64,000 nt of DNA, from assembly GCA_965263325.1 (NCBI GenBank), contig CBDHGY010000002.1, forward strand, positions 1,240,001-1,304,000, in the 5' to 3' direction. This DNA comes from CBDHGY01 sp965263325. Its GTDB lineage: Bacteria; Pseudomonadota; Alphaproteobacteria; Caulobacterales; Hyphomonadaceae. The notes beneath the pieces were generated by a model, which was not told where the DNA came from, ran no database searches, and saw only the letters and a program-made list of their open reading frames with translations. Of the stretch, positions 34,406 to 43,771 are shown one piece after another. How positions within the stretch are numbered: position 1 is the stretch's first letter; every line of letters begins with the position of its first letter. The position numbers were made by a program, and so were the translations under genes.

Positions 34406-35083
34406 TCACTGAGATTCGCCGTCGGCCTCTAAAACAACGTCGCCGACATGGACGGTTCCTGTTTCGACATTTCGGCAGCGGCCTTCATCCTCGGCCAGCA
34501 AGGCATGTCCTTGCTTCAGCCGATCAATGCCGTCTGCCATACGCTCGTGACCAAGTTCGATTTCAGCTGCGCCGAACTCAACCTTCTGGCCTCCGCGCTC
34601 CAATCTACGTAGCGCTTGTTCCATCTTCACACGGATTGATTTGATCAGATCGGGATCGCTCAGCTGTGCGAAGTCGCGAGCCTCCGGTTTGACCCGGCCG
34701 GCTTTGAGACTGAGCTCCCTACGGGCCTCTTCTAACATAAGCTCACCGGTTGCGATGCGCCGGTCGCCATCTCGAACATTTGCCTGTCCCTGCTCAATCC
34801 GGGATTGCCCCTCGGCAAGTAATTGCTCGCCAATTGCCACTTGTTCCTTACCGGCTTTCCACCGAGCATTGATTGCGTCGCAGTAAATGCGAACCTCTTC
34901 GGTCACCTCCGAAAAGGGAGACGCGTCTAACTCAGGCAATGCCGGAAGTTCAATGTCAGGAATATCGCGAACCATTTGAACAGCAGTGCTGCCGACAACG
35001 CGTGCATCGGATGCAGCCCCTTGAATGGTGCCACATGCCGGAAGCAACATGGTTGCAGCGACAAGCGGGAGAGATTTTGTCAT
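34406..35083 (-). CDS. Putative lipoprotein with helical repeats
   Basis: A 225-residue protein with a lipoprotein signal peptide ending in LLPAC (Cys near residue 17). Residues about 70-200 are strongly helical, with repeated heptad-like units such as AIGEQLLAEGQSRIEQGQANV, RDGDRRIATGELMLEEARREL and GAAEIELGHERMADGIDRL, which share a G-x-x-x-I/L-x-x-G pattern. This suggests a coiled coil or a helical-hairpin repeat in the periplasm. I do not recognise a named family. It converges with the dienoyl-CoA reductase gene. Confidence 0.8.
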   Translation of the reverse strand: MTKSLPLVAATMLLPACGTIQGAASDARVVGSTAVQMVRDIPDIELPALPELDASPFSEVTEEVRIYCDAINARWKAGKEQVAIGEQLLAEGQSRIEQGQANVRDGDRRIATGELMLEEARRELSLKAGRVKPEARDFAQLSDPDLIKSIRVKMEQALRRLERGGQKVEFGAAEIELGHERMADGIDRLKQGHALLAEDEGRCRNVETGTVHVGDVVLEADGESQ

Positions 35084-35165
35084 GTAGTTTCAGCCCGATT
35101 TAGCAAGTTTGAAAGCCATATTGGCGCAAACCGGTTTCCAGAATGGAAACAAATCGCTACCGAAA

Positions 35166-36155
35166 CTATAAGCCCTGCAAATCTGGGCGAATAATCACTT
35201 TTCCAACAACTTCCCGGTTTTGCAACATGCGCAGCCCATTCAGGGTTTGATCCAGCGGCAGCTCAGCGTGCACGCGCGGACGGGTTCGCCCCTGATGAGC
35301 CCACGCCCAAATTGCGGCCTGATTTTCTGCGCCTTTTTCGGGAAGCTGGCGTCCATATTCCCCGGCCCGAACGCCAACAACAGAAAAACCTTTGATGAGC
35401 GGAATATTCGTCGCAACACTGGCAATGCGCCCGGATGTAAATCCTATAACTAATAAGCGCCCATTAAAGGCCGTACACCGGGTGGACTCGTCGAATACGT
35501 CGCCGCCCACCGGATCAAAGACAACGTCTGCGCCGCGCCCGCCCGTGAGCGCTTTAACGCGGTCTTTGAAACCTTGCGTTACATTGAGCGCGTAGTCAGC
35601 GCCGTGCTCAATCACTTTTTCGAGCTTGGCATCTGAAGCGGATGTCGCAATAACATTTGCGCCGAGCAATTTCCCAACATCGACGGCGGCCAAACCAACT
35701 CCGCCGCTGGCGCCATGAACCAGCAAAGTCTCGCCTTCCTGCAAATTCGCTCGGCGAACCAGCGCGACATAGGCTGTCAGATAAGCGGCCGGATAAGCAG
35801 CCGCTTCAGAATAACTCATCTTTTCAGGTTTTGCTTGCAACCCATTCGCACTAACGATTGCATATTCGGCAAAACCGCCAAAGCGCGCGCCGCCCGCCAC
35901 GGCATCGCCGATTGAAAACGCATCGACGCCTTGGCCAAGAGCATCCACGTCTCCCGCAAGATCCATTCCGGGTGTGAAAGGCGGCTCAAGCTTTAACTGA
36001 TACTTCCCCTGGCACAGAAGAATGTCGGGGAAGTTTATGCTCACGGCGCGGACTCTGATCCGAACCTCGGCCGGTCCAGGTTCGGGAATCGGCAAATCCT
36101 TGACGGCCACTCCGGACAGATCTTCTGTGATTTTTTCGCAAACGAACGCCTTCAC
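35166..36155 (-). CDS. NADPH:quinone oxidoreductase / zinc-independent alcohol dehydrogenase family
   Basis: A 329-residue MDR-superfamily enzyme of the quinone-oxidoreductase branch. The GroES-like N-terminal half has FPDILLCQGKYQ and PFTPGMDLAGDV, without the structural zinc cysteines. The nucleotide half has LVHGASGGVGLAAVDVGKLLGA and RGADVVFDPVGGDVFDES. It reduces quinones or enones with NADPH. Its start overlaps the end of the esterase gene by 4 bp and it is the third gene of a TetR-esterase-oxidoreductase operon. Confidence 0.92.
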   Translation of the reverse strand: MKAFVCEKITEDLSGVAVKDLPIPEPGPAEVRIRVRAVSINFPDILLCQGKYQLKLEPPFTPGMDLAGDVDALGQGVDAFSIGDAVAGGARFGGFAEYAIVSANGLQAKPEKMSYSEAAAYPAAYLTAYVALVRRANLQEGETLLVHGASGGVGLAAVDVGKLLGANVIATSASDAKLEKVIEHGADYALNVTQGFKDRVKALTGGRGADVVFDPVGGDVFDESTRCTAFNGRLLVIGFTSGRIASVATNIPLIKGFSVVGVRAGEYGRQLPEKGAENQAAIWAWAHQGRTRPRVHAELPLDQTLNGLRMLQNREVVGKVIIRPDLQGL

Positions 36156-37192
36156 GATCCGCGCTTCTCATACATATCGCTCACCATCTGTGCGATTTCT
36201 TGGCAGGCCGCAGCTGCAGCTCTGGAAAAACCGGTAAATGCCGTAAATCCGTGCGCCAACCTATCATAGCGCTTGTGTATGACATTGACACCAGCGTCGG
36301 CGAGGCGCTTTGCATACTCGTCCCCCTCATCAACGAGCGGATCGAAACCTGCTGTCACAACGATCGCGGGTGGCAAACCTGTTAGATCCGTTTGCCTCGA
36401 AGGCGATATTCTCAGATCACCGCGGTCTACCTCTTCCGGCAAATACTGATCCATGAACCAGTTCATAAGGTCAGTGCTCAAAGAAAACGTCTCACCATGC
36501 AAAGTGCGGGATGGGTAGTCACCTTCAATTTCGGTTGCCGGATAGATAAGTAATTGTAGCTCAGGTGCTGGTTTTTGCTGACGCATCATTTCTTGAGCAA
36601 TGATCGCAGAGAAATTTCCGCCCATAGAATCCCCGCCTATTGCCGCCATACCTGATGGAGAACCAAGCGACTCGGCGTTGCGCAATCCCCACTCATAAGC
36701 AGTAATGCAGTCCTCCAACCCAGCCGGAAATTTATGCTGAGGGGCGAGCCGATAATCGACAGATACAATTGGACATCGCGCCATCTTGGAAATGAGAGTG
36801 CATAGCACATCAGGCCAATCCAAGTTTCCGATGACGCCGCCGCCCTGATGATAGTAGACCATCAAAGGGGCCTTTGGATCCTGATCCTCTGGCTTATAAA
36901 CCCTAATAGGAATTTGGTGACCGTCCTGACCAGGGATCGTTCTATTCGAAATCGCAACACCCGGTTCAAGGCGACCAGCCACCATTGCGATAGCATCGTT
37001 AGCTGCTTTTCGCGCGCCTTCTGGACCAAGCTCACTCATAGGCGGGTTGTTCCGCCCCTGATGCATCAGGAATTGCAATTGCGGGTCCAGCGTTCGTCCA
37101 TCTATTGTGTGCGGTTGTCCACCTGAAAGCTTGATCAGCCAGCTTTCTGGCAGTTTCAGCATTGTGCGCGCGATAAATCCCTGCAAACTCAT
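36152..37192 (-). CDS. Alpha/beta hydrolase, hormone-sensitive-lipase type esterase
   Basis: A 346-residue esterase of family IV. The oxyanion loop is YYHQGGGVIG, where HGGG is replaced by HQGGG, the nucleophile elbow is GGDSMGG, and the acid and His lie in TAGFDPLVDEGDEYAKRL and LAHGFTAFTG. Substrates are usually short-chain or bulky esters. About 60 N-terminal residues form the cap. It is 20 bp downstream of the TetR gene and overlaps the oxidoreductase by 4 bp, so the three are one operon. Confidence 0.92.
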   Translation of the reverse strand: MSLQGFIARTMLKLPESWLIKLSGGQPHTIDGRTLDPQLQFLMHQGRNNPPMSELGPEGARKAANDAIAMVAGRLEPGVAISNRTIPGQDGHQIPIRVYKPEDQDPKAPLMVYYHQGGGVIGNLDWPDVLCTLISKMARCPIVSVDYRLAPQHKFPAGLEDCITAYEWGLRNAESLGSPSGMAAIGGDSMGGNFSAIIAQEMMRQQKPAPELQLLIYPATEIEGDYPSRTLHGETFSLSTDLMNWFMDQYLPEEVDRGDLRISPSRQTDLTGLPPAIVVTAGFDPLVDEGDEYAKRLADAGVNVIHKRYDRLAHGFTAFTGFSRAAAAACQEIAQMVSDMYEKRGS

Positions 37193-37211
37193 AAAGTCGA
37201 CCCCGACGAAC

Positions 37212-37841
37212 CTATTCTTTCTTCACACGAGATAAACCACCTATCCCCGCCAGCAACATCGCGGCAGCGAATTCTGTCGCATATTCTACATTGATCGGAC
37301 GCCGCTGTAACATATGATCCCCAAGCTCGCGAGCAATACCAATCGCCGCAGCCGTGAGATATTCCGCATCAATCGATCTGGTTTCACCGCCAATCGCAAC
37401 ACGTTCCAGGTTCATGCGAATTTCGTCGAAAACGGTTTGCATTTCTGGCGTATCCACGCGAACGCCGATAAGGGCGATATGTGGTGCGCCGTGCCTGATC
37501 GCTTCGTCATTTTCCTCTTTCAAGAACTTAAAGTATGCTCCGTAAGCGCCGCGAATATATTCCTCAAAATTTTGAGCGTTGTCGCGTACCTCTTCGAGCA
37601 ATGGACGAAACCGGCGCACGCTGTCAGTCGAAATCGCTTCAAACACTTCTTCTTTGGATTTGAAGTAATTGTAGAAAGTTCCGGCAGCCAATTCCGTTTC
37701 GCGAATGATATCTCGAACGGTTGTTGCCTCATAACCGATACGCGCGAATACGCCTCTGGCTGCTTCAAGGATCGCTTTTCTGTTGGCCGCTTTTGCACGT
37801 GCGCGTTTGCCTTCAGATTCTAAGCCAAGTGTAGTTGCCAT
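37212..37841 (-). CDS. TetR/AcrR-family regulator
   Basis: A 209-residue regulator. The N-terminal helix-turn-helix is clear: NRKAILEAARGVFARIGYEATTVRDIIRETELAAGTFYNYFKSKEEVF is split here over residues 20-67, with the YNYFKSKEE end typical of the family. The C-terminal ligand domain is not assignable. It heads an operon with an esterase and a quinone oxidoreductase, so it likely regulates them and itself. AGAGG precedes the ATG. No clear palindrome was found in the 63 bp before it. Confidence 0.92.
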   Translation of the reverse strand: MATTLGLESEGKRARAKAANRKAILEAARGVFARIGYEATTVRDIIRETELAAGTFYNYFKSKEEVFEAISTDSVRRFRPLLEEVRDNAQNFEEYIRGAYGAYFKFLKEENDEAIRHGAPHIALIGVRVDTPEMQTVFDEIRMNLERVAIGGETRSIDAEYLTAAAIGIARELGDHMLQRRPINVEYATEFAAAMLLAGIGGLSRVKKE

Positions 37842-37904
37842 TCATGCCTCTCGCCCGGGTCGCCATTATTATTATGCTAACCCTCGGAGACACTCTGCGC
37901 TGAT

Positions 37905-38588
37905 TTATGACGCCCCGTCAACTTTTTCATCCAGCCGCAAACGCCGGTGGACCGATATAAACACGCCCCAGAGCGCTCGCAGTATGATTAATGAAAGAAC
38001 CCCAAGCATGGGCTCACCAAAGCTGATCAGCGCAAACATACCGGCAAACAGCGCAACATGCAGCAAGACGATTCGGCCATAAGGCGCGAACATTTCTTCT
38101 GACGGCTCCGCGCGGAGAAATTGTTGCTTTCCAATGTAATCCCAGAAGAACAGGAACACATTGAAGATGAAAATGATCGCAATGAAGGTGAGCATGTTGG
38201 GACCAGATGCGCTCGCATGCTGCACAATTCCCGAATAATTTTCGGAGACAGATTCTGAGCCGAGCGCGGCGAAGTCCTTTGACTGCAAGGCAAGCAAACC
38301 GATGCCATGGCCAAAACAAAACATGCCGTAATGAATGGTAAAAAATGGAACCATAAAGGCAATCTGCGCGATGCCGCGCCCACCTTTTCCAAGGCCAGAC
38401 GCAATCATCCGCGCGATCGTCATGACTCCGATAACGAGGTTCTCCAGCCAATATAAGAAAACCAGCGGCACCGCTCCCCAACCGAGCACAAGAACCGCAT
38501 AGATCGGGATGAGATCAATGATGAGTGCGGCCCACGTTACGGGATCGCGAAACGCTCGGGATATGTTGGCTGGATCGAGCATGCGCAC
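37905..38588 (-). CDS. Membrane protein, DUF6498-like
   Basis: A 227-residue integral membrane protein with about six hydrophobic segments, including WAALIIDLIPIYAVLVLGWG, VPFFTIHYGMFCFGHGIGLL and MLTFIAIIFIFNVFLFFWDY. The stretch VPLVFLYWLENLVIGVMTI with a conserved WLEN, and the HYGMFCFGHG histidines, resemble DUF6498 proteins of unknown function. GTG at 38588 or ATG at 38582 may start it. It lies 12 bp after a lipoprotein gene on the same strand, with which it may be co-expressed. Confidence 0.75.
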   Translation of the reverse strand: MRMLDPANISRAFRDPVTWAALIIDLIPIYAVLVLGWGAVPLVFLYWLENLVIGVMTIARMIASGLGKGGRGIAQIAFMVPFFTIHYGMFCFGHGIGLLALQSKDFAALGSESVSENYSGIVQHASASGPNMLTFIAIIFIFNVFLFFWDYIGKQQFLRAEPSEEMFAPYGRIVLLHVALFAGMFALISFGEPMLGVLSLIILRALWGVFISVHRRLRLDEKVDGAS

Positions 38589-38600
38589 GGCGTCGACAGC

Positions 38601-39188
38601 CTATTCAGACTTCAGCGCCGGCAATGCAGCATCGGTGACTTTATATTCAAAAGCGTGACCCGGCACCCACTTACCAGACTTCAAATACTCTGACGTCATC
38701 CTGGTTGATTTGTCGTCAAGGATGACAGCCGTTGAACGAACCTTTGTTATGTCTGCATGCCCGGTGACAGTCTCTTCCGCGACCCATCCATCTTGTGTCG
38801 CCGTCATTTTGCCGACCGTGTGGAAACCCGCATTGGTGATATAAACATAGACAAGTTCACCGCTCTTGGCATCCTTGTAAATGTACGTCTCGCCGCCATA
38901 AGAGCCATCTTCCAGTGCATGGCGGATAAGAATGGCCTTTCCTCCAAGTGCCCACTCCCACTGCTGAACATCCGCAATCTGTTCATCGGAATCAGCGGTT
39001 GGCTTTCCGGCCAGTGTCAAACCGACATAGTCAGCAAGTCCTGCGAAGTCCTGGATTTGCTGGTCCGTCGGCGGCGCAGCACGATCTGCAATAGCTCCTA
39101 ATGCCTTTGGTGCTGAATCCGGCATCGGGCTTTGCTGTGCGCACGCTGCGAACGCCAATCCGGTAATGAGTGCTATCAAGATCCGCAT
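38601..39188 (-). CDS. Putative lipoprotein
   Basis: A 195-residue protein starting at ATG 39188, which has GGAGGTGAAGAT directly upstream; a longer in-frame reading to 39263 lacks such a site. The N-terminus MRILIALITGLAFAAC is a lipoprotein signal peptide with lipobox FAAC. The mature part has a mixed beta pattern, with KAILIRHALEDGSYGGETYIY and a GFHTVGKMTATQDGWVAEETVTG stretch. It recalls small periplasmic beta-sandwich or lipocalin-like proteins, but no family is recognised. The 3' neighbour is the DUF6498-like membrane protein. Confidence 0.82.
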   Translation of the reverse strand: MRILIALITGLAFAACAQQSPMPDSAPKALGAIADRAAPPTDQQIQDFAGLADYVGLTLAGKPTADSDEQIADVQQWEWALGGKAILIRHALEDGSYGGETYIYKDAKSGELVYVYITNAGFHTVGKMTATQDGWVAEETVTGHADITKVRSTAVILDDKSTRMTSEYLKSGKWVPGHAFEYKVTDAALPALKSE

Positions 39189-39210
39189 ATCTTCACCTCC
39201 CCTGCGTGGA

Positions 39211-39909
39211 CTATAAGAGACTATTATCCAATCCTGCCCATGGCGGAAAGGCCAGCGGGTCACTCGATGTCAATCCGAATGATCCCTTTGGATTGTTAAT
39301 GTCGCCCGTCAGTATTTCGTAGTGAAGGTGAACGCCGGTTGTGTTGCCGCTTGCGCCCATCCAACCAAGAACGTGACCGAAACCGATTTCTGCGCCGACT
39401 TCCACCCAGGGTTCGATTGACTTCAAATGCGCATATCTTGAATAAATTCCATGTCCATGATCAATCAATACCTGATTACCCAAGCCTCTTGCATAGCCCG
39501 CTTCCCGTACTCTTCCGGGAGCAGCTGTATAGATAGCGCGCTCTTCCCCGCGGGGGCGAGGTGCATAATCTGACCCTTTGTGCAATCGGCCATTTCGCTG
39601 TCCGTATCCCGACGACAGACAGACATCATTCGCAGGCACAGATGACATGACAATCTTATCAGCGACAATAATAACCGGGCTGAACCCAATTACGCGGTCA
39701 GTCGCATCAGCTGGCGGCGCATTTGATACGCGCCCCGGGCAAACAAAAAGTTCCGCATTGGGTTGGAACGGTCCCTGTGTTGGATTCCGTACATCGCCCG
39801 GCGGACCATAATCTACCGGCGGATAGTAAACGGGCGGTGGCACAGGCGGCGGCGTGACCGAACATGCAGCGAGAAAAAGTCCGCACAATATCCACAAAAA
39901 GCGCCGCAT
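39211..39909 (-). CDS. M23-family metallopeptidase lipoprotein (LytM domain)
   Basis: A 233-residue envelope protein. ATG 39909 has AGGAG 8 nt upstream. MRRFLWILCGLFLAAC is a lipoprotein signal peptide with lipobox LAAC, followed by a proline-rich linker (TPPPVPPPVYYPP). The C-terminal half is an M23/LytM fold: RLHKGSDYAPRP provides the first zinc H-x-x-x-D, and GVHLHYEI the H-x-H pair, so the zinc site looks intact. It would cut peptidoglycan crosslinks or, if inactive, activate amidases. The following 250 bp upstream (39910-40161) contain no gene I can support. Confidence 0.92.
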   Translation of the reverse strand: MRRFLWILCGLFLAACSVTPPPVPPPVYYPPVDYGPPGDVRNPTQGPFQPNAELFVCPGRVSNAPPADATDRVIGFSPVIIVADKIVMSSVPANDVCLSSGYGQRNGRLHKGSDYAPRPRGEERAIYTAAPGRVREAGYARGLGNQVLIDHGHGIYSRYAHLKSIEPWVEVGAEIGFGHVLGWMGASGNTTGVHLHYEILTGDINNPKGSFGLTSSDPLAFPPWAGLDNSLL

Positions 39910-40161
39910 TCGAATGCTCCTGCTACCACTTGTTATCGCCTTATCCTGCTCGGTGTTGGGGATGTAATCAAGCTGCCGACTGACAGGAAGCATCTCACGC
40001 AAGGAAAGTCCTACCCACCCGCAAAAGAGAGGTGCCAAGACAAGCGGTAAAAGTTTTAAAACAACCAAAACAAAATGCGATCAGTTTCGTTGCCTGGTGT
40101 AATCGAATCTCTGGGTTTTTGATTTAAGAGAGAGACAAGCCGTGGGCGGGGCACATTAGAA

Positions 40162-41415
40162 ATGAAAAGATTCGTCACTGATACTGCAGGATCTGTCGCG
40201 ATCGTGTTTGCGCTCGCATTTATGTCAATCATGGTCATCATTGGCTTTGGTATAGACTATGGACGACTACAAACCGTCCATTCCTCAGCCCAGGCCGCAG
40301 CCGACTCGGCCGCGTTGTATGGGGTGCATTTGATGGATGAAGAATCCGACAATCTCAAGCCCCAGCTAAAAAAGGTCTTTAAAACAAATTTGTCTGAAGA
40401 TTTTTCAGTCGATGAGCTTAAGTTTGATGCGGTACGAGGATCAGACGGCGAAATCATCGTGACTGCATCTGGCCGGGTCGAAACAGTGTTCATGCAGGTT
40501 ATCGATAAGGGCACGATGCATTTTTCGGTCAAAGCCACAGCCTCAGGCGGTGTAGACACGGGCGCAGAAATTGTGATTGCAATCGATGCAACAAACTCCA
40601 TGGGGTCTGTCTGGAACGATGCTCAGGACGTCCTCGAAACGTCGCTGAACGGAATTTCCCAATACACCGGAGAGGACAATTTCTTTGTCACCCTTCTGCC
40701 ATTTCAGGACCGCGTTTCAATTGGGCGTGCAGAATGGTTAAGCGGCCCAGCACCCAGCGGTTGGGAGGGGTGCTATGAGCCTCGGGAAGAAATGATCGGA
40801 AGCCGTGATTGGGCGCTTGACGATGACCGCCCCACAAGCGATCGATTTGACGCTTCTATCGCTGGCGTCACAGGCGGACTTGCAAACCTTCCTGGACATA
40901 CGCTGCCAGCTTGCCCTCATCCCATCGTCGGCCCAACTAATAATGTAAGCCTATTGATTGATGCAGCAGATGACCTAGACAGGGATGGAACGGGACGCAT
41001 GGATGTTGGGCTTGCTTGGGCCTGGAGACTTGTTTCGCCGAATTGGAGCGGAATGTGGAACATACCGAATTATCCTGCAAATTCGGCAAAGAAACGCCGC
41101 AAGGTTATTTTGTTTATTACGGACGGTCTGTCTTCCTTATCAGGCTGGGAGATGGAGCAGGACCCGCACTACAAGTGGAATCATCCAACAAACGAATTCT
41201 ACAATCACCTTTCCGCGCTTTGCGATGACATCAAGGGGCAAGACATTGAAATCTGGACTGTGCTTCTTCCTGGTAATTCTGAAGCATTGCCTCACTATCG
41301 TGATTGCTCAACTGAAAATCGGTTCTATGAGGGCGTGGATACGACCTCGGAATTAGAGATTGTATTTCAGGAGCTCGAACAGGCATTCATAGGCGATATT
41401 CGGCTGACAAATTAG
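40162..41415 (+). CDS. TadE/TadG-like pilus assembly protein with von Willebrand domain
   Basis: A 417-residue protein with one membrane segment near residues 12-32 (SVAIVFALAFMSIMVIIGFG). After it comes the TadG signature IDYGRLQTVHSSAQAAADSAAL. A von Willebrand A domain follows, with the MIDAS-like D-x-T-x-S written as DATNSM near residue 143, and RKVILFITDGLS later. TadG proteins belong to Flp/Tad pilus loci, but no other tad gene is in the window. The gene is isolated, with no close neighbour on its strand. Confidence 0.88.
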   Translation: MKRFVTDTAGSVAIVFALAFMSIMVIIGFGIDYGRLQTVHSSAQAAADSAALYGVHLMDEESDNLKPQLKKVFKTNLSEDFSVDELKFDAVRGSDGEIIVTASGRVETVFMQVIDKGTMHFSVKATASGGVDTGAEIVIAIDATNSMGSVWNDAQDVLETSLNGISQYTGEDNFFVTLLPFQDRVSIGRAEWLSGPAPSGWEGCYEPREEMIGSRDWALDDDRPTSDRFDASIAGVTGGLANLPGHTLPACPHPIVGPTNNVSLLIDAADDLDRDGTGRMDVGLAWAWRLVSPNWSGMWNIPNYPANSAKKRRKVILFITDGLSSLSGWEMEQDPHYKWNHPTNEFYNHLSALCDDIKGQDIEIWTVLLPGNSEALPHYRDCSTENRFYEGVDTTSELEIVFQELEQAFIGDIRLTN

Positions 41416-41472
41416 TTCATCCCAAAGATATCTTTTCGTCTAACGTGGTCCGTCAGAACGCAATGGTTGTCA

Positions 41473-42807
41473 TCAAGCAGAGACTTGCGCACGCTTCTTG
41501 CCTTTTTTGATTTCCTTCAGCAGGTCGGCGCAATATTTCGCAAAATCAACCTGCATCGAATGGCGCGCAGAATCGTAGAAGTGTCCATTGTGCGCCAGCT
41601 CATCCGCAGCGATAATGTGGGCCATCTCTTGCCGGTCGGGAAATGCGTAACGACCCGTAACCGCCGCAGCGACAAGTTTCGATTGCTGCTCGGCGAAATT
41701 CACTAGCGTTGGCAACGGTTGAGCGAGCCCCAAGAAGAACAGATTCTCATAACCTGGTTTCACCATCCGCTTGAACAAGGGAAACTTGTTATTCTCGTCA
41801 GGCGCTAGGTCATCATTCTTCAGAAAGGGAAAACGAATATTGTACCCTGTGGCCCAGACAATCGCATCAATTTGCTCCCGCGATCCGTCAACAAAGACAA
41901 CCCCATCGCCGTCCAATCTCTCGATCGCGCCCTTGGGATGAATGTCACCAGAGCCAACGCGCAACAAGAATTCTCCAGAAACGGATGGGTGCCCCTCTAA
42001 CGGCTCATGATCTGGTTCTGGAAGACCAAAATCTTCCATATTTCCGACCAGCTTTTTTATTTTCTTGCGCGCCAGACGGCGACCAAACTTTGCTGGAATC
42101 CAGGACGGCAACGCCACTTTATCAGACGGTTGTCCATCAATATATTTTGGCAGCACCCAAACCCCGCGGCGCATAGAAACAAAGAGCTTTTCGCAAAGTG
42201 GTCGCTGGCTGAGCTCAGAGCAGATATCCATCGATGAATTGCCAGCCCCGACAACCAAGGCGCGCTTGCCGCGAAAATCAAATTCAGCGAACGGATCGCG
42301 GTAATTATGCGAGTGCACCTGATACCCATCAAACTCGCCAGGATAGTCCGGCCAGCGCGGATCCCAATGATGACCATTTGCAATGATCAGAGCATCGTAA
42401 TCGTGGGACTCACCGTTCGACGTCTTGACCCGCCAAGGGCCGTCCTCTCGCCGCTCACAGTGTTCAACACGCGTATTGAACGTGATGGAATCGCGTAATT
42501 CGAAATGATCCACGTAATCATGGAAGTACTGCAGCAGTTGCGAATGGTGCGGAAAATCGGGCCAATGCTCTGGCACAGGAAAGTCCTCAAACGCCAATCG
42601 ATACTTCGACGTATCTATGTGCAAAGACTGATAACATGACGACATCCCATTGGGATTATTGAAATACCAATTTCCGCCAATATCGTCTGATGCCTCGAAA
42701 CAATCATAGGCAATGCCATAATCTTTTAGACGCTTAGCCATCGTAAATCCGGAGCATCCTGCCCCAACGATACATACCTTTACGTTACTTCCAGCATCGA
42801 TCGCCAT
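41473..42807 (-). CDS. Flavin-containing monooxygenase
   Basis: A 444-residue FAD/NADPH monooxygenase. The FAD loop is CIVGAGCSG (residues 12-20), the FMO-type fingerprint is FDGYQVHSHNYR (159-170; FxGxxxHxxxYR rather than the Baeyer-Villiger FxGxxxHxxxWP), and the NADPH loop is VVGAGNSSMDI. IVWATGYN near the C-terminus is the family's ATG motif. It oxygenates a soft nucleophile or a ketone. AGGAGG precedes the ATG. It diverges from two hotdog thioesterase genes across a 67-bp gap. Confidence 0.92.
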   Translation of the reverse strand: MAIDAGSNVKVCIVGAGCSGFTMAKRLKDYGIAYDCFEASDDIGGNWYFNNPNGMSSCYQSLHIDTSKYRLAFEDFPVPEHWPDFPHHSQLLQYFHDYVDHFELRDSITFNTRVEHCERREDGPWRVKTSNGESHDYDALIIANGHHWDPRWPDYPGEFDGYQVHSHNYRDPFAEFDFRGKRALVVGAGNSSMDICSELSQRPLCEKLFVSMRRGVWVLPKYIDGQPSDKVALPSWIPAKFGRRLARKKIKKLVGNMEDFGLPEPDHEPLEGHPSVSGEFLLRVGSGDIHPKGAIERLDGDGVVFVDGSREQIDAIVWATGYNIRFPFLKNDDLAPDENNKFPLFKRMVKPGYENLFFLGLAQPLPTLVNFAEQQSKLVAAAVTGRYAFPDRQEMAHIIAADELAHNGHFYDSARHSMQVDFAKYCADLLKEIKKGKKRAQVSA

Positions 42808-42874
42808 GACTTGTTTCCTCCTGAATTGAGCGTATCAAGTGAGCGTTAATCGTCAAATTCGAAGAGGCCCATGC

Positions 42875-43354
42875 ATGTCCGATGCCCTCACTGATCTGGA
42901 TAAACGAATTGCGCTCATGCGCGAGAATCTCGGTCAAATTGAAAACATAAACCCTTGGGGCAGCACAGTTGGTTTTCGACCAACAAAAGTCGAGCGAGGA
43001 CGTGTTTGGGGGCTGCAACCTTATGATGAGAAACTGATCGGAGATCCGGAAACTGGCGTCATTCATGGCGGCGTCATTTCGACGTTTCTCGACAATCTGT
43101 GCGGTATGTCTTGCATGGTCACAATGGAGGAGTTTCGGTTTGTCGCCACGCTTGACCTTAGGATTGACTATATGCGCCCGGCGGAAAAAGGGCTCGACGT
43201 GATTGGTGAAGCAGAGTGCTATCACGTCACCAAATCTGTCGCCTTCACCCGCGCCTGGGCCTATCACGAAAGCAAAGATAAAACGATTGCGACAGCGCAG
43301 GGCGCATTTGCCATCACCACACCGCGCCCAGTCGATCAAAAGGGAAAACTATGA
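42875..43354 (+). CDS. Hotdog-fold thioesterase (PaaI-like)
   Basis: A 159-residue acyl-CoA thioesterase of the PaaI/YdiI type. The active-site loop is GVIHGGVISTFLDNLCG, followed by ATLDLRIDYMRPA and GEAECYHVTKSVAFTRAWAY. ATG 42875 has GAAGAGG upstream; the frame extends 12 codons further to 42839, less likely. It overlaps the next thioesterase by 4 bp. The pair may form a heterodimer or act on successive CoA esters. Confidence 0.9.
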   Translation: MSDALTDLDKRIALMRENLGQIENINPWGSTVGFRPTKVERGRVWGLQPYDEKLIGDPETGVIHGGVISTFLDNLCGMSCMVTMEEFRFVATLDLRIDYMRPAEKGLDVIGEAECYHVTKSVAFTRAWAYHESKDKTIATAQGAFAITTPRPVDQKGKL

Positions 43355-43755
43355 ACCGGGGCGAGGAACTCCAAAATTTCATACACCGCATGCCGATGGT
43401 CGAGACGCTGGGCATGCGCTGCGAAGTAATGGGCGATGAAATGACCGCCATCCTGCCCTTTCGAGAAAATCTGATCGGCAACATCACAATCCGCGCCTTG
43501 CATGGCGGCGCGATTGCAACCTTTCTCGAAGTCACCGCTATGGCGCAGCTGTTTCTTGCGACAGAGCTGGAACGCCCGCCCCGCACGATCAACCTCACTG
43601 TAGATTATCTGCGCCAGGGCAAGGCCGAAGATCTATATGCCCGCGCAACAATCACAAAGCTTGGCCGGCGGATGGCAAGCGTGCGCGCGGAGGCATGGCA
43701 GTCAGAGCGCAGCAAGCCTGTGTCTGCTGTGCTTGCCCACTTCCTGGTCGAATGA
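43351..43755 (+). CDS. Hotdog-fold thioesterase (PaaI-like), second of a pair
   Basis: A 134-residue thioesterase. ALHGGAIATFLEVTAMAQ is the active-site helix and loop, followed by TINLTVDYLRQGKAEDLYARATI and RMASVRAEAW. It overlaps the upstream gene by 4 bp and converges with the porin gene, 16 bp away. The two proteins share the same fold but only modest identity, so this is an old duplication. Confidence 0.9.
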   Translation: MNRGEELQNFIHRMPMVETLGMRCEVMGDEMTAILPFRENLIGNITIRALHGGAIATFLEVTAMAQLFLATELERPPRTINLTVDYLRQGKAEDLYARATITKLGRRMASVRAEAWQSERSKPVSAVLAHFLVE

Positions 43756-43771
43756 GGCCGGCAGACTTGTT

